Of a stretch of 64,000 bases of DNA, positions 53,641 to 64,000 are shown piece after piece. Every line of letters begins with the position of its first letter. Position 1 is the first letter of the stretch. A program made the position numbers and the translations under genes. Under the pieces are notes generated by a model that did not search any database, was not told the origin of the DNA, and was given only the letters and a program-made list of their open reading frames with translations. The DNA lies in contig AP026545.1 in the NCBI GenBank assembly GCA_026075535.2, positions 1,612,001-1,676,000 of the forward strand, written 5' to 3'. The DNA comes from Tricholoma matsutake (lineage: Eukaryota > Basidiomycota > Agaricomycetes > Agaricales > Tricholomataceae).

Positions 53641-54620
53641 TGGAATAACCACTTCAGGATGGAAACTCATCATCGCAACACCCAAGTTGGAAATCATAGG
53701 ATCAGTTGTCTCCCGGCATGGCTGGCACCTCAAGCATGGACTGGTAATGAAAGTACTCAACTGGGGAGAGCCGTGTGATGTGTCTGACATCCATTCATTC
53801 CTCGGGACAGCCGGAGTTGGGCGGAAATGAATTAAAAATTTCTTGCTGATCTCGAAGCCTCTAACATTGCTGACATGTGGATCTGACAGGGAATTCTTGT
53901 TTGATGATGAGGCATGTGATGCCATGGAAAAACTCAAAAAAGCTATGGCATCGGCTCCAGTGCTGGTGCATCTTGACTATGATGCTGCAAGTCTGATTAC
54001 TCTCCCCCCAAGAGCCTCGGATAAAGGACTTGTAGTTGTAGCAGTTGACTCGTGCAGCAATGGTGCAGGATGGGTCATTTTTCAACATCAAAAAGAAGAG
54101 AAGCACCCAGTGATATACAGCTCCTGTACGTTCAGCGAAGTTGAAACTCGCTACTCACAGCCGAAGTGCAAACGTTATGGTGTTTTTCATGCCTTGAAGA
54201 ACTTGTGACACTGAATTTGGGGCATCCATTTCCAATTGGATGTTGATGCAAAGTTCTTGGTCAAAATGATCAAGACTCCTGACTTGCCAAATGCTCCTAT
54301 GATGTGCTGGGTCTTATATCTTTCCCTTTTTGATTTTGAAGTCAACCATGTGTCCATGGAAAAGCACACCGTGCCCGATGGGCTTTCGAGAAGAAAGTGT
54401 TCACCCTTGGATTTGGATGAAGAAGACACCAAAGACTACCTTGATAGGTTTATAGCGATAAGCTCATTGGTGAGTGAATCACCCCTTGATCATTTACTGA
54501 CTCTCGTCTCTCAAGAAACCAATACAACTTACAATTACATGCCCTCCTTCATGGAAGGCATCATGGATATGCTTTGTTTGAGCCCATCAGTGTCTTTTGG
54601 AGACTATGCGACTTCTTAAA
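53641..54620 (+). pseudogene. Gy-E RT thumb and RNase H
   Basis: TTSGWKLIIATPKLEIIGSVVSRHGWHLKHGLVMKVLNWGEP..VSDIHSFLGTAGVGRK (thumb/connection), then EAMEKLKKAMASAPVLVHLDYDA in slightly different wording and VVVAVDSCSNGAGWVIFQ (RNase H first catalytic aspartate), YSSCTFSEVETRYSQPKCKRYGVFHALKNL, and after a stop at 54,206 FQLDVDAKFLVKMIKTPDLPNAPMMCWVLYLSLFDFEVNHVSMEKHTVPDGLSRR. Mostly one frame with single stops. Confidence 0.92.
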
Positions 54621-54639
54621 CCGTCAACACTCTCAGCAT

Positions 54640-56350
54640 TCCTTGGTTAGATGACAAAGATGACCAACATGATGAACAAGTAGCCCGGATCTGCAAATAC
54701 AACAGTTTTGGGTTTGATCCCTCACTTCAAGACCCTACAACATTCAAAGGTTCGTTACTCACACATGTTTTGTTGAAGAGTACAGATACCCTTATGTATA
54801 TGGGTCATGAGTTTGAGAATCATCGTACACTGGCTTACGAAACAGTTCAAGTTTGCGTGGGCGATGAGGTGTTGGATCTCGAGATTACCACATATTCTTA
54901 TGAATATATGTCAAAACCACAACAAGGTGCGCCACTCCCGATACCTCATGATTCACTACACACAACTTTGAATGGGATAAACCCCCATGTCCATTTGGAC
55001 ATGCGTCAATACTATGAGGATGTAGACCCTATGGGATACATAGCATGTGCCTCGCACACCCACGGCATAAAGGACAATGAGTCACCTGAGGGCTGGAAGG
55101 AAGTATTTTGATATTTGAGGGATGGACTGATCCCTTCGCAAATAACCTCCCTCAAGGAGAGAAAGCATTTCCTTAATCAAACAAAGTCCTTCTTTGTTCA
55201 CAATGAATGACTATGGAGATTAGGGAGGAATGGAACACCACCTCGGCTTGTGATTACTGACCTTGACAAACAAAAATCAATTATAGCACTGGCCCATAAT
55301 GAGGTTGGCCATCGTGGTTGTGATGGGACATTCAAATTAATTACGGACCACTTCTACTGGCCTAATCTCTATGATGACATCACGTACTTTGTCCATTCTT
55401 GCTACAGCTGTCAACTTCGCTCCAAAATGCAGCCTTGAACTCCCTTCTCCCCAAGCTGGAACACTGCCATCCTGTGCCATTTCAACTTCAACACTATTCA
55501 CATGCCACATGGCCACAAGGGTATGCATTTCCTTCTACAAGCAGTTGAACCAGCAATAGGTTGGGTCGAGGCACAAGCTGCCAGGTGCAATACTGCTTCC
55601 ACCTGGGCAACATTTATCTACAAAGAAATCATCTGTCATTTTGGTTGCATCCCATATTGCATAGTTGATAACAGTTCTGAATTCCAAGCAGCGGCAAAAA
55701 TATTACTTGAACAGTATGGTGTCGTTATCATTGTCTCTTCACCTTACCATCCACAGGGAAATGCTGTTGTGGAACGAGCCCATCAAACATTGTGTAGCGC
55801 CATACTTCGTGCTTGTGGTAAGCATCTGGAATGGTGGCCTCTCTATTTACATGCAGGTCTGCTGGCCATTCATTGCATGGCCTCTCGCATGACAGGCTAT
55901 TCACCATATTTCTTGCTCTATGGCCATAACCCCCTTCTTTCCTTTGATATAGCCGATAGGACTTGGGAAACCCTCGACTGGGACAATGTTCTGACCACTG
56001 ATGATCTCATTGTGGTTTGGATCCAACAAATAGCAAGACGTGACAATATTGTGACAGAAGCTCTCAAACAACAGAGAGAGAAGAGACAGTGAGCCATCAA
56101 TGACTTCAACCATAAGTATGGAAAGAATTTTGCTGATGGAAATTTTGAAGTAGGCACCTGGGTACTCAAGCACGAAACATGGCTTGACAACCAGCTTGGC
56201 AACAAAGGCATGCTTCAATGGTCTAGTCCTTTTGTCATTCACAAGAGACTCAATGACCACCAGTACCGATTAAGGGAGATTGATGGAACTGTTTGTTGGG
56301 AGAAGGTATCGCGTCATCGCTTAAACATTTTTTACTTTAGGGACGACTGA
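54640..56350 (+). pseudogene. Gy-E integrase
   Basis: HHCC zinc domain HNEVGHRGCDGTFKLITDHFYWPNL, FVHSCYSCQ (55,300-55,420). Core: HFNFNTIHMP, where the first catalytic aspartate is asparagine (AAC at 55,490), CIVDNSSEFQAAAKILLEQYG (second D kept) and SPYHPQGNAVVERAHQTL (E kept), then MASRMTGYSPYFLLYGHNPLL. A C-terminal domain (NFEVGTWVLKHETWLDNQ, LQWSGPFVI-like, YRLREIDGTVCWEKVSRHRLN) ends with a stop at about 56,349. Stops at 55,436 and 56,091 are the main breaks. No chromodomain follows. Confidence 0.93.
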
Positions 56351-56794
56351 CAAACATTGCGAACAACTGGCAAGAACAGTCATACATATACTACTGGAGC
56401 AGACAAAGAACAATACTCATCATACACTATATTGCGTCATACCCTAGCTGATGGTGTATCAACACTCCCCCTCAATGACTACCTTAGTTGGATGCCAGCA
56501 GTTGTCTTTGGGTATGGTATGGAGGTGGATGAGTATCAACATGCTCGATTAGGCAACCTCGACAATATCTGGAGCAATGCTCATGACTGCCAACTCCTTG
56601 ACCCTACTTACACCATGCCCCTTAGCCTCCTCAATGCAATGCAACGTTCTCACAACATTAAAAGTCTAATGGAGCTTTCTGATGATTATCTTGCCTCTCC
56701 TTTGCATTTTCTTTACTGATCATTTCCCTTCATTTGTTTATTTTTCTTGCTGTTTCTCTGCATGATGGGGGCATCATGCGAAGTATCCCCCACC
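56351..56794 (+). other. Gy-E 3' untranslated region with an unexplained open stretch
   Basis: Between the integrase stop and the 3' LTR, 56,357-56,719 is open for 120 codons (start MRTTGKNSHTYTTGADKEQY). It may be the eroded end of the polyprotein or non-coding. No family recognised. Confidence 0.4.
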
Positions 56795-57918
56795 TGTGGT
56801 AGGGTAACGAGGCCCACTTGTTAACCCCTACCCTTTTTTCTATTTTCTTGGCATTTGCATTGCTGATAGTTTTTATTCTATTTTTACTTTCTAGCTCCTT
56901 CTTTTCCTTGCAACACATCAAATACACGACATGTTATGGTGCTCCCTTGGGCTACGCTGCTGTCATCAAGAAGGACAGTACCGGTTTTTGTTAATTAAAC
57001 TCGCATTTGGCATCCCTTGATCTATTTATAACACATCTTGGCAACAGTCCAGTACTTGATCCAATACTTATTCCCTTCTCTGGCTAGTCAAAATCCAAAC
57101 TCAATGGGCTGATCAACTGGATGGGTAGGGTCAAGAGGTCTTGTTTGAGTGCTCTCCGCACTTGCTGGGGGCACAAGTCGTGTCATGCAAATAGAGAGCC
57201 TCAATGATGGACCAATCCCCGAGCAATTCCCAGCGTGTGAAACCCTGAGATAAGGACTCGATGACACCACCTCAATATCATCCGCTGTACAAACACCGAC
57301 CCTATCTTGAAGATTAACAATACTTTCCAAACCTGACAATCTTGCTTCTTTATTAGTTTATCTTTCTGGTTGTTTTGACCTGTTGGTGCAAGAGAATGTG
57401 CGCAATATGACTTTTCATCAGTTGTACTATGATTTGTATATAGGTGTCTCCCCACCTTTTGAATGGGACAAGTACACTTTTGACTCGCTTTTCACGTTCC
57501 TCCCTCCCTTTAAGTTTTACCTCAAGTCCCTCAAAGTCCCACAAGACCTCTGCACAACAAGGTGTAGAATTAAGATAAGTCCTCAAGTTTTCAAGTTCCA
57601 TGGCCCCTCAGGCCCTGTTTTATATTGCCACTTCTCATCTACATGGTGAGAGAGTCATCCCTCCTCACTCCTTTAATTTTAAACGATGGAACCATCATCC
57701 ATGCATTCTTGGCATTTGCTCCACATGACTTTGTTGATCGAACTTTTGATCATTGATCAGGTTTCTTAGAGTCGTTACACACCCAATACCACCCAATGAG
57801 CTCTCAGCTTGTGTGTTCTGCTGATCGCCACTCTCCTCTTAGGACCAGCCTACCTAGTACCTCACGATGAGCCGACCTTGGTCAGCAGAACCTCCAACAG
57901 ACCATTTCCCCTCCAACA
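56795..57918 (+). repeat. Gy-E 3' LTR
   Basis: 1124 bp and uninterrupted, with the unoccupied TTTGTATA site at about 57,433 that the T2 element uses in the 5' LTR. The two LTRs differ by scattered C/T and G/A changes. Confidence 0.94.
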
Positions 57919-57966
57919 GAGGTTGAAAAACCAGACCAACCCAGACCTTTAAACACTAATTTGGGA

Positions 57967-59400
57967 AGCCCAGTCTGCATCAGAATATCCCATCATTACC
58001 TCCCAGAACAAGTTTGAGACCCTTAGTGCCTGAGAGATAGTGGATATGTGAGTTACAGTGATAAGGTGTGTTGTTCTAGGTGTGTTGAGATATTGGGATA
58101 GAGTGGAGATGGCAAATGCAATGTCCAGGTGCATCATAAAGGCAGTGTACATTAGGGAACCAATCATTTCTCTATATTTGGTTTTTTTGGTAGGTGTGAG
58201 AAGTGTCAGTGATACAGTGGGAGAGTCAAAATTGAGATTGATTCTGGGCTCCATGGGAGTGACCATAGTGTGGGCACTCTGAAGACTGAATTGTGAGCTG
58301 ATCTGTTCAATGTATGCTTGTTGACTCAATGAAATGGTTTTGTCTTTGAGGTTGCATGTGATGCTAACACCAAGAAGCCAATTGATGAGTCCAAGGTCTG
58401 AGATCTCAATGCATGTGGTAAGCTGCTTCTGGATCAGATGGTTGGCACTCTCAGTGGAATCTGCAATGACAGTAAAATTGTCAGTAGTGATGGCAATGAT
58501 AATGAATTTGTCACTGTGATATAAATAGAACATGGCTTTGTCTGCAGCAGATACTGAGTACCCAAGATCTAGGAAGAAACTTTTTACTTTGGCATACCAG
58601 TCATGAGCCTCTTGCTTTGATCTGTAAACTGCAATAAGCCATTTACAGACCATGTTTTGCTTGCCTTTGAGCTCTGGAGGTAGTCAGTGGAATTTTTTGT
58701 ACTTTGGAGGAAGTTCTAAGTAAAGTTTGACACTGTCTTGCAAACAAGAGTTAAGTTACATGTTTTTGACATCACATTGATTGACAGCAGCATTTTCTGG
58801 GCTGCAAAGGAGAGGAGGATCTGAAGAGTGGATGCCCAAACTGTGGGAGTGAAAGTTTAGATGTAATCAACCCTGAATTGTTGCCTAAAGCCCTTGATGA
58901 CAAGTTGTGCTTTGTAATGGGCTACATTACCAGCTGTGTCACACTTATGGTGGAATACATAACAGGATGGAATGATATTTGTGTCAGGTGGTAGAATGAT
59001 AGGTATACATGCATTGACTTTCTCCATTTGGGAAAGCTCCACATCAACTGCATCAGACCACTCTGAGCATTTGTCACCATTTAATGCCTCTGTCAGTGTT
59101 GGTTTGTCCTCACTGGCTATCATTGCCATCTCCATTGATTTGCTAAACCAATAGTCTTCACAGATATTGAGTTCCACTCCCCCTGGTTCAAGTTTCCTGG
59201 TGTCATCAAGCACAAACACGGTGTCTACTGCATCTGAGAAGTTCACAGTGCTATGTGAGCTTGGAACTTGGTTACACATACCACAGCCATGTTGGGTTTC
59301 ATTGACCAGAGTAAGACCTGTAAGGCAGTTTTGTCGAGGTTTTCTTTGGTGTGGAGGTGGTACAGGTGTGTTAGATGGAGTTTGTGAGTTTTCAGCACCA
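57967..59400 (-). pseudogene. Second copia element, reverse transcriptase
   Basis: Minus strand: SEWSDAVDVELSQMEKVNACIPI, YVFHHKCDTAGNVAHYKAQLVIKGFRQQ (fingers), a broken middle, QEAHDWYAKVKSFFLDLGYSVSAADKAMF, the catalytic region AITTDNFTVIADS (aspartate to asparagine, AAT at 58,477-58,479), LGLINWLLGVSI, ISLSQQAYIEQ and YREMIGSLMYTAFM.HLDIAFAISTLSQYLN. The frame breaks near 58,655 and 58,855. Its RNase H is at 41,385-41,813, across the T3 and Gy-E insertions. Confidence 0.92.
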
Positions 59401-60463
59401 ACATTTCACATTGCTGGCAGATTTTTTGGCCATGTCATCAGCATTATCAACAGTTGCAGGTGCTGGATCACTGGTGGTGTTATTGACAAGTTTTTGGCAA
59501 GCCCCAGACTCATCAGGAGCCTCATCAGGAGCATCAGTGGTAGGATTTCAAGACTGAGAAGTGTCAGATTTGGTGAATACATCTTCCACCCCCTCAATTG
59601 ACAGTTCATCAGGTTGAGCACCTGATTCTTGTCAAAATACATGTCTTGTTCAATACTGACCTCCTGTTGTTTAGGCCAATAGATCCAGAACCCTTTAGAT
59701 TCATCATCGTAACCCATGAAGTGAGCTTGTTCAGCTTGTGGCTTGAGCTTTCCTGCATTAAGTCATTTTATCCAGACAGTTGTGCCCCATTCACACAGCT
59801 GCGACAAGTCTGTTTTCTCCCCTGTGTCAATCTCCTGAGGAGTTTTCGATTCAGCTAGTCCCTGTGTTGATGCATGGTTTTGTAACCAGACATCATGATG
59901 GACTGCTTCACAATATAAGTCTCTGGTTAGGCCAGCCACAATCATCATTGCACAAGTGCCATTCATATGAGCTCAGTTTGCTCATTCAACTATGCCATTA
60001 GAAGCTGGGGAATTGTGGACAGTGAGGTGTTGAAATGTGCCAGCACTCTGAAGGTGCTCATTGAACTCCTTGCTGGTTAGTTCACCTGTGTAATCACATC
60101 CAAATAATTTGATGCATGCACCACATTGCACCAACCCCCATGCCTCATACTTTGTACTCACCGAACACATCGGATTTAGCCTTCAGGAAGTAGAGTTTCT
60201 CCTCCAAGCTGGACAGATCCTTGAATAGGAAGTGTATTTGTGTCCTCCTAGCAATACAACTCTGGCAGGCCCCCATAAATCTGTGACAACCTTTTCCCCA
60301 TACTTGGTGTAGACCATCTTGCTTTTCTTGGGAACAGTTTTCAATCTCCTTTAGCTCTGATGCAGAGCTCAAAGAATTCAGGTTTTGAGTCTAAGTTGAC
60401 TTCAATCCCTGTAACCATCCCTCTTCCACCATCTTGAGTAAGGCATTGTGGTTGATATGGCCC
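59401..60463 (-). pseudogene. Second copia element, integrase and linker
   Basis: Minus strand: NHNALLKMVEEG-like zinc region at 60,390-60,460, then FLFKDLSSLEEKLYFLKAKSDVF, FGCDYTGELTSKEFNEHLQSAGTFQHLTVHNSPASNGIVE (catalytic D and E kept), AMMIVAGLTRDLYCEAVHHDVWLQNHAS, and the linker GYDDESKGFWIYWPKQQEVSIEQDMYFDK. Frame changes at about 60,300, 60,160 and 59,750. Cut at 60,463 by a solo LTR. Confidence 0.9.
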
Positions 60464-60898
60464 TGTAAGGGGACTAGGGGTGACTCGGGGGGGTGCCCTG
60501 TGTGTTTCTCCTATTTTTTACATTTGTCCTATATTTTCCTCACTTCATTTCCTTCTATTCTTCATTTTCTATGATTTTTCCTTATTTTATTATTAATTTC
60601 CCTTTCTATCACATTTATGCATGTTGACAGTTTTATATTTAGAGGCAGAGCACCCCTTCCAACATCTACCCCTTGGTATGATGTCATTCGGTGGCCTTGA
60701 TCTGCCTATCTCTGCCTTTTCTATTTTTAGATTATTATTTGATTTTTGCAGTCTTCACATATACTGGGCATTGGCAAAGGGGTCCTCAGAGTTTTCTCTT
60801 TGGATTTCCCTTTGCTAGGTGCACCTCCAATCCCTGTAATATGTAGTATAATTTTAACTTTGGATGTCCCTTTGCTAGAGGCTGAGGTTGCCCTTATA
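60464..60898 (+). repeat. Solo LTR of the Gy-C family
   Basis: 435 bp, TGTAAGGGGA...CCCTTATA with a perfect 5-bp duplication GGCCC (60,459-60,463 and 60,899-60,903). Opposite in orientation to, and very similar to, the LTR at 33,092-33,528. Confidence 0.95.
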
Positions 60899-60975
60899 GG
60901 CCCATTTTATGATGGAGCTCATTTATTGACATGATTTTTGATGCTGTGTATGCTGATGGTGTAGGAGAAGGATTT
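60899..60975 (-). pseudogene. Second copia element, GAG-pre-integrase fragment
   Basis: Minus strand: PSPTPSAYTASKIMSINELHHKMG, which joins across the solo LTR to give the H-x3-H part of the copia integrase zinc domain. No earlier copia sequence (gag, protease) is recognisable beyond 60,975. Confidence 0.75.
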
Positions 60976-62927
60976 AATAAACCACTGACATGGTAAAACC
61001 CCCAAACAAGAGGAATATGACCTACAATATTTGACTTTGGGCTATGGATGACACAACTCCCCCCCTTGATGAAGAGTGAGAATTTGGGCCCACATGCTGC
61101 ATTTCATCTGAGCCGTTTCCTGTTGGCACCCATTGTTACCAGTAGTTTAGTTTAAAAAATGATGTGATACAGTTAGTTAGCTGATAAAATTAAGAAATGT
61201 GATGCACTTGTCATTTAGGCCCATGTTTTGTTCATTTGTGGCCATTGGTGGCTCTTGCCAGGGTTAGGATCATCAGGCATTGGCAGTTCATCAGAGTGGA
61301 GGGAGGTGGAGGAGAGATGTGGCAGCAGTGCCATAACATAGTTAAACCTAAATTAAAGAAAATGAGGAACAAATATGAAAAGACTTACCAGAGGCCCAAA
61401 TGACAATAGACATGTCCCCATTGCAGTGTGATGCAGACCATGGCAGGAGTCATGGCTGCAGCTGTTAATGGGTGTCTGGTGGCAGTAGAAGAGAGTCAGG
61501 ATTGTGTCAGTGTTGTGGTGAATTGATTGGATTTTGGCTGTTGCCATGTTAAGCCAACCCATGACACTGTGCCACAGGTCACAATAATCAGCAACTATTC
61601 TCATGTGACTCAGGTGTCTCACTGGATCAGCTAAGATTACAAAGCTACTTTATTACATAACTAAGGATCAGCATGGGTGACACCAAGGGTAATTTTCATG
61701 TATACACCATACCCATAGCCACCCCCATAGCCACAGGGGTGGGTTTGAGCCATGGTATTTATCAGAGGACCACAGAGGAAACACCATGGGTGTTTACCAT
61801 GGTGTTTTAGTAGTTTTCCAGCTCATTTCCATTCAGATAACATTGTATTAGAAAATAAATAGATATAGGAAAATGTTGACAGCCAGGGAAGTGGTGCATT
61901 TCAGATATCAGGGTTGCCAGAGTTGGCTGCTTCAATGCAAGGGAGGGTTTATCTACTGTCTATTGTCTGTCATCGCTGGACCCTGACATCTGTTGTGGCC
62001 TGTCTCTGTCATATATGCTATCCCATTCCCATTCCTGTTGGTCATCACCCTCCATCCACCTGGTAAATAGGCATGTGAGTGGATTCCAGATTTGTGAGAG
62101 GAATGGCTGATCTGTTGCTAAGATACAGCATTTCAAGTTTTCGAGGAGTAGCAGGAGAGCCACTGAGCATGAATGGCTGAACCATTTGGAATAGGAACTG
62201 GGGACAATAAAGATGTCCTATATGACAGATGGATTCCAAGTTTGTGAGAGGAAAGGTTCATCCTCTACTGGGATAGAGCATTTCAAAGTACTACCCATGA
62301 AAACCCATGACACCATGGGTATGGGTATTTTAGGTACCATACCCATACCTGTATAACCCATGACCTAAACACCACAGGTTTACCCACACCCATGATGATC
62401 CCTATACATAACTATGCCAAATGTCAACTGCCAGTCAACTGCGAGTTAACCATGAGTCAACCACAAGTCAACTACAAGTTAACTACAAGTTAACTGCCTC
62501 AGGGTTTGCCCATTGTGATATATCTCATAGCAGAAGGAATCCAGTTTCTTTACAACTGTCTGTCTTGTCTGAATGTGTGCCATTATCATTTGTCATGTTA
62601 ACATTACACATAGCAGTGTTAGTAAAGGAAAGATAAGGACAAAAAGACACAAAGAAAAACACACTGAGGAGCCATCATCCTCCCTACATTAGTTGCCACT
62701 GCTGCTTCCCATGCCTCCTCTCCTCTTGTTCATCATTGTTCTGTTCCCAGGAGCAGTCATCACTGTGTTACTATAGTAGACAATAGGAAAAAATTTCAGT
62801 GAAAAAAAAGAAAAAGACAAAAGAAAACACACTGGAAGCTTGAGAGGTAATGCCTCCTAAACTTTGACCTGTACCTTGTTCCTTTCTCCTTGTGTTTGTT
62901 GCCATTTCTGTGGGTAGTGGTGGGTAT
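60976..62927. other. Degenerate hairpin-intron material and TACCC arrays
   Basis: Contains GGGCCC/GGCCCAAATGAC fragments like H1 (61,085 and 61,392), a short intron candidate, TACCC/GGGTA words (61,690-61,750 and 62,290-62,390), a twice-occurring block around GGATTCCA.GTTTGTGAGAGGAA (62,080 and 62,230) and an AGTTAACTACA tandem repeat (62,425-62,500). No intact ends, target duplication or gene were found. Confidence 0.45.
61348..61388 (-). other. Candidate spliceosomal intron (41 nt)
   Basis: Minus strand: GTAAGT donor 4-5 nt after a GGGCC-type stem, TTTCTTTAATTTAG acceptor; no clear branch site, and shorter than the others. Confidence 0.45.
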
Positions 62928-64000
62928 GAGGTCTTTACACTCCCCCACCTAATCCAAGTAGAATCTGAATGGAATCTGAACTGTCTGCTTGGACTATCCT
63001 AGCAATCAATTTGGCAGAATTGCCAGCCAAATTTCCGTTCCGAGTCCGAGCTGAGTCCAAGTTCAGTCCACGCAGAGTCCTAGCAGAGAGCTAGGACTTG
63101 GATTTGCAAGGTAGGATTCCATTCAGACTCTGCACAGAATGACATGGAAATGGTAGGACAAGTCTGAGCAGTCCAAGCAATCTGAGCTCGCCTAGGTATT
63201 TCATAAAAGTGCTGTTTTAACCAGGAGTTGAACCCTCAATTATGTAACTTGTAAACACACACATTGAACCACTAGACCACAGAGGCTTAGGAAGGTATGT
63301 ACATACTTTACCTACATGCTTTCTAGTGGCTGTACAATGACAAATGCATGCACAGGCCGCATCATCACTGCCAATGCACACTATCACCACCTCACCACCA
63401 CCACCACCACCACTGCCAACACTGCTGCCTCCCACCACTGCCAACTGCCTCCCACTGCCATCAACAGCCGCAAACACCACCCCCACACCCATCCATCAAC
63501 AGCAAACAATGAACTGCATGGCCACAAGAGTGCCACATCACATGCAGATTGAGATGTCAACCACATGCAGATTGAGATGTCAACAGCTGTCAACATGTGT
63601 TGAGGGGCACTGTAAGGGGAACACCTTACGAGCCCCTACAATGGTTGGTGCACATTTGCGAACATTTCTGCACACCCACAAATGTTCGCACAACAAAGCA
63701 CCTGTTCACACAACAGAGCACCTTTTCACGCAATGAGGCGCCTTTTGTGCCAACCATCTACAAACATTCTGATATGTCAATCCATCAGCCCCTATTGTAC
63801 TCTCACCATTCTCGCAGTCAATACCCTGCACAAACCATTGTCACAGTTTGCGCAATCATTGCACCTGCAGAAATGATCGAGGATGTTTTTGCATGCCCAT
63901 TACCAATCATGGCCTGATGCAGACACCACTTACTGAGTATGGCCTGATGCGGACACTATCACTGATTAATGGCCATCTCCCCAAATGGGAACATGACCCT
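62928..64000. mobile_element. Non-autonomous hAT-type element, T1 ends (copy 3), right end outside the window
   Basis: Starts GAGGTCTTTACACTCCCCC, followed by 240 bp of AGTCC/GGACT words and a tRNA-like sequence on the minus strand, as in copies 1 and 2. A (CAC)n stretch lies at 63,385-63,410. From about 63,600 the sequence (TGTAAGGGGAACACC, then GCACCTTTTCACGCAA repeats) does not match the T1 core and may be a further insertion. No gene was seen. Confidence 0.65.
63220..63288 (-). other. tRNA-like sequence in T1 copy 3
   Basis: Minus strand A-box-like TGGTCTAGTGGTTCAA (from about 63,279) and B-box-like GGTTCAACTCC (to 63,223). Outward orientation, as in the other copies. Confidence 0.5.

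Larger units (their letters stand above)
43031..57918 (+). mobile_element. Gypsy element Gy-E with four nested insertions
   Basis: 14.9 kb; LTRs at 43,031-45,238 and 56,795-57,918 (TGTGGTAGGG...CTCCAACA), 4-bp target duplication GAGG (43,027-43,030 and 57,919-57,922). Nested inside are T2 elements at 43,677 and 45,928 and solo LTR-Gs at 48,945 and 51,524. Without them it is about 9.4 kb. Order gag, protease, RT, RNase H, integrase. No chromodomain was seen. It is from a different gypsy lineage than Gy-A, C and D (RT motif F-I-D-D, integrase D-T-M-H-M-P type). Confidence 0.92.
41822..57958. mobile_element. Non-autonomous hAT-type element, T3 ends, split by Gy-E
   Basis: Ends TAGTGTTTAAAGGTCTGGTTG and (reversed) TAGTGTTTAAAGGTCTGGGTT. 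Perfect 8-bp duplication ATTTGGGA (41,814-41,821 and 57,959-57,966) inside the copia pol. Its own sequence is 41,822-43,030 plus only 40 bp at 57,919-57,958, about 1.25 kb. The core reads on the plus strand: H1 hairpin, intron, H2-type hairpin (about 42,830). Subterminal zones are rich in GGACTGGT/ACTGGTTGCA words. No transposase. Confidence 0.93.

Noticed and set aside
1..64000. CRISPR arrays, rRNA genes, riboswitches or bacterial operons
   Set aside because: No regularly spaced repeats, rRNA motifs or prokaryotic gene layout; introns and LTR retrotransposons indicate a fungal nuclear genome.
1..64000. Starship-type giant element or Helitron
   Set aside because: No tyrosine recombinase captain, no Rep/helicase motifs and no matching ends found.

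Overview
This window holds no recognisable host gene. It is a graveyard of transposable elements inserted into one another. The organism is most likely a basidiomycete fungus, probably an Agaricomycete. The reasons are chromodomain Ty3/gypsy and Ty1/copia pol genes of basidiomycete type, very short introns (41-66 nt) with CTAAC-like branch sites, and decay dominated by CpG to TpG/CpA changes. The genus cannot be fixed from sequence alone. Element names used here (Gy-A, C, D, E; LTR-F, LTR-G; T1, T2, T3) are my own labels.

Left part (1-12,422): the 3' end of a copia pol and its LTR; then Gy-A copy 1 (5' LTR at 2669), whose gag is split by a 4.2 kb hAT-type element (T1 ends, 3832-8011) that itself carries a T2-type hAT element (4423-6407). 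The gag is cut again at 8479 by the 5' LTR of a Gy-C element, whose gag, protease and reverse transcriptase run to 12,328 with a solo LTR-F inside. Middle (12,423-23,614): Gy-A copy 2 on the minus strand, from its 3' LTR (with two nested hAT elements) through chromodomain, integrase, RNase H, RT, protease and gag. It is interrupted by a foldback MITE, a solo LTR-G and a T3 hAT element, and carries internal duplications. Region 23,615-27,584: LTR-F, a coiled-coil/cysteine-cluster gene of unknown role, a gag-protease fragment, another solo LTR-F and a separate gag. Region 27,585-33,528: Gy-C copy 2 on the minus strand.

Right part (33,918-60,975): a minus-strand copia element that has swallowed nearly everything else. 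Its 3' LTR is split by complete Gy-D (34,263-41,093, target duplication AAAAT). Its RNase H/RT region is split by a T3 hAT element (41,822-57,958), which is split by a 14.9 kb gypsy, Gy-E (43,031-57,918). Gy-E carries two T2 hAT elements and two solo LTR-Gs, and one of those T2 elements carries a 444 bp foldback MITE. This gives five insertion levels, dated relative to each other by target duplications. The window ends in a third T1 hAT element.

The most unusual content is the interior of the hAT-type elements. Families with three different kinds of ends share one core without transposase: short canonical spliceosomal introns alternating with three classes of hairpin. Nearly every candidate 5' splice site sits 2-5 nt after a GGGCCC-stem hairpin. 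T1 elements also carry a tRNA-like sequence near each end, pointing outward. A second theme is inactivation: nine catalytic aspartates in protease, RT and integrase domains of five elements are replaced by asparagine, each explained by one CGA to CAA change.
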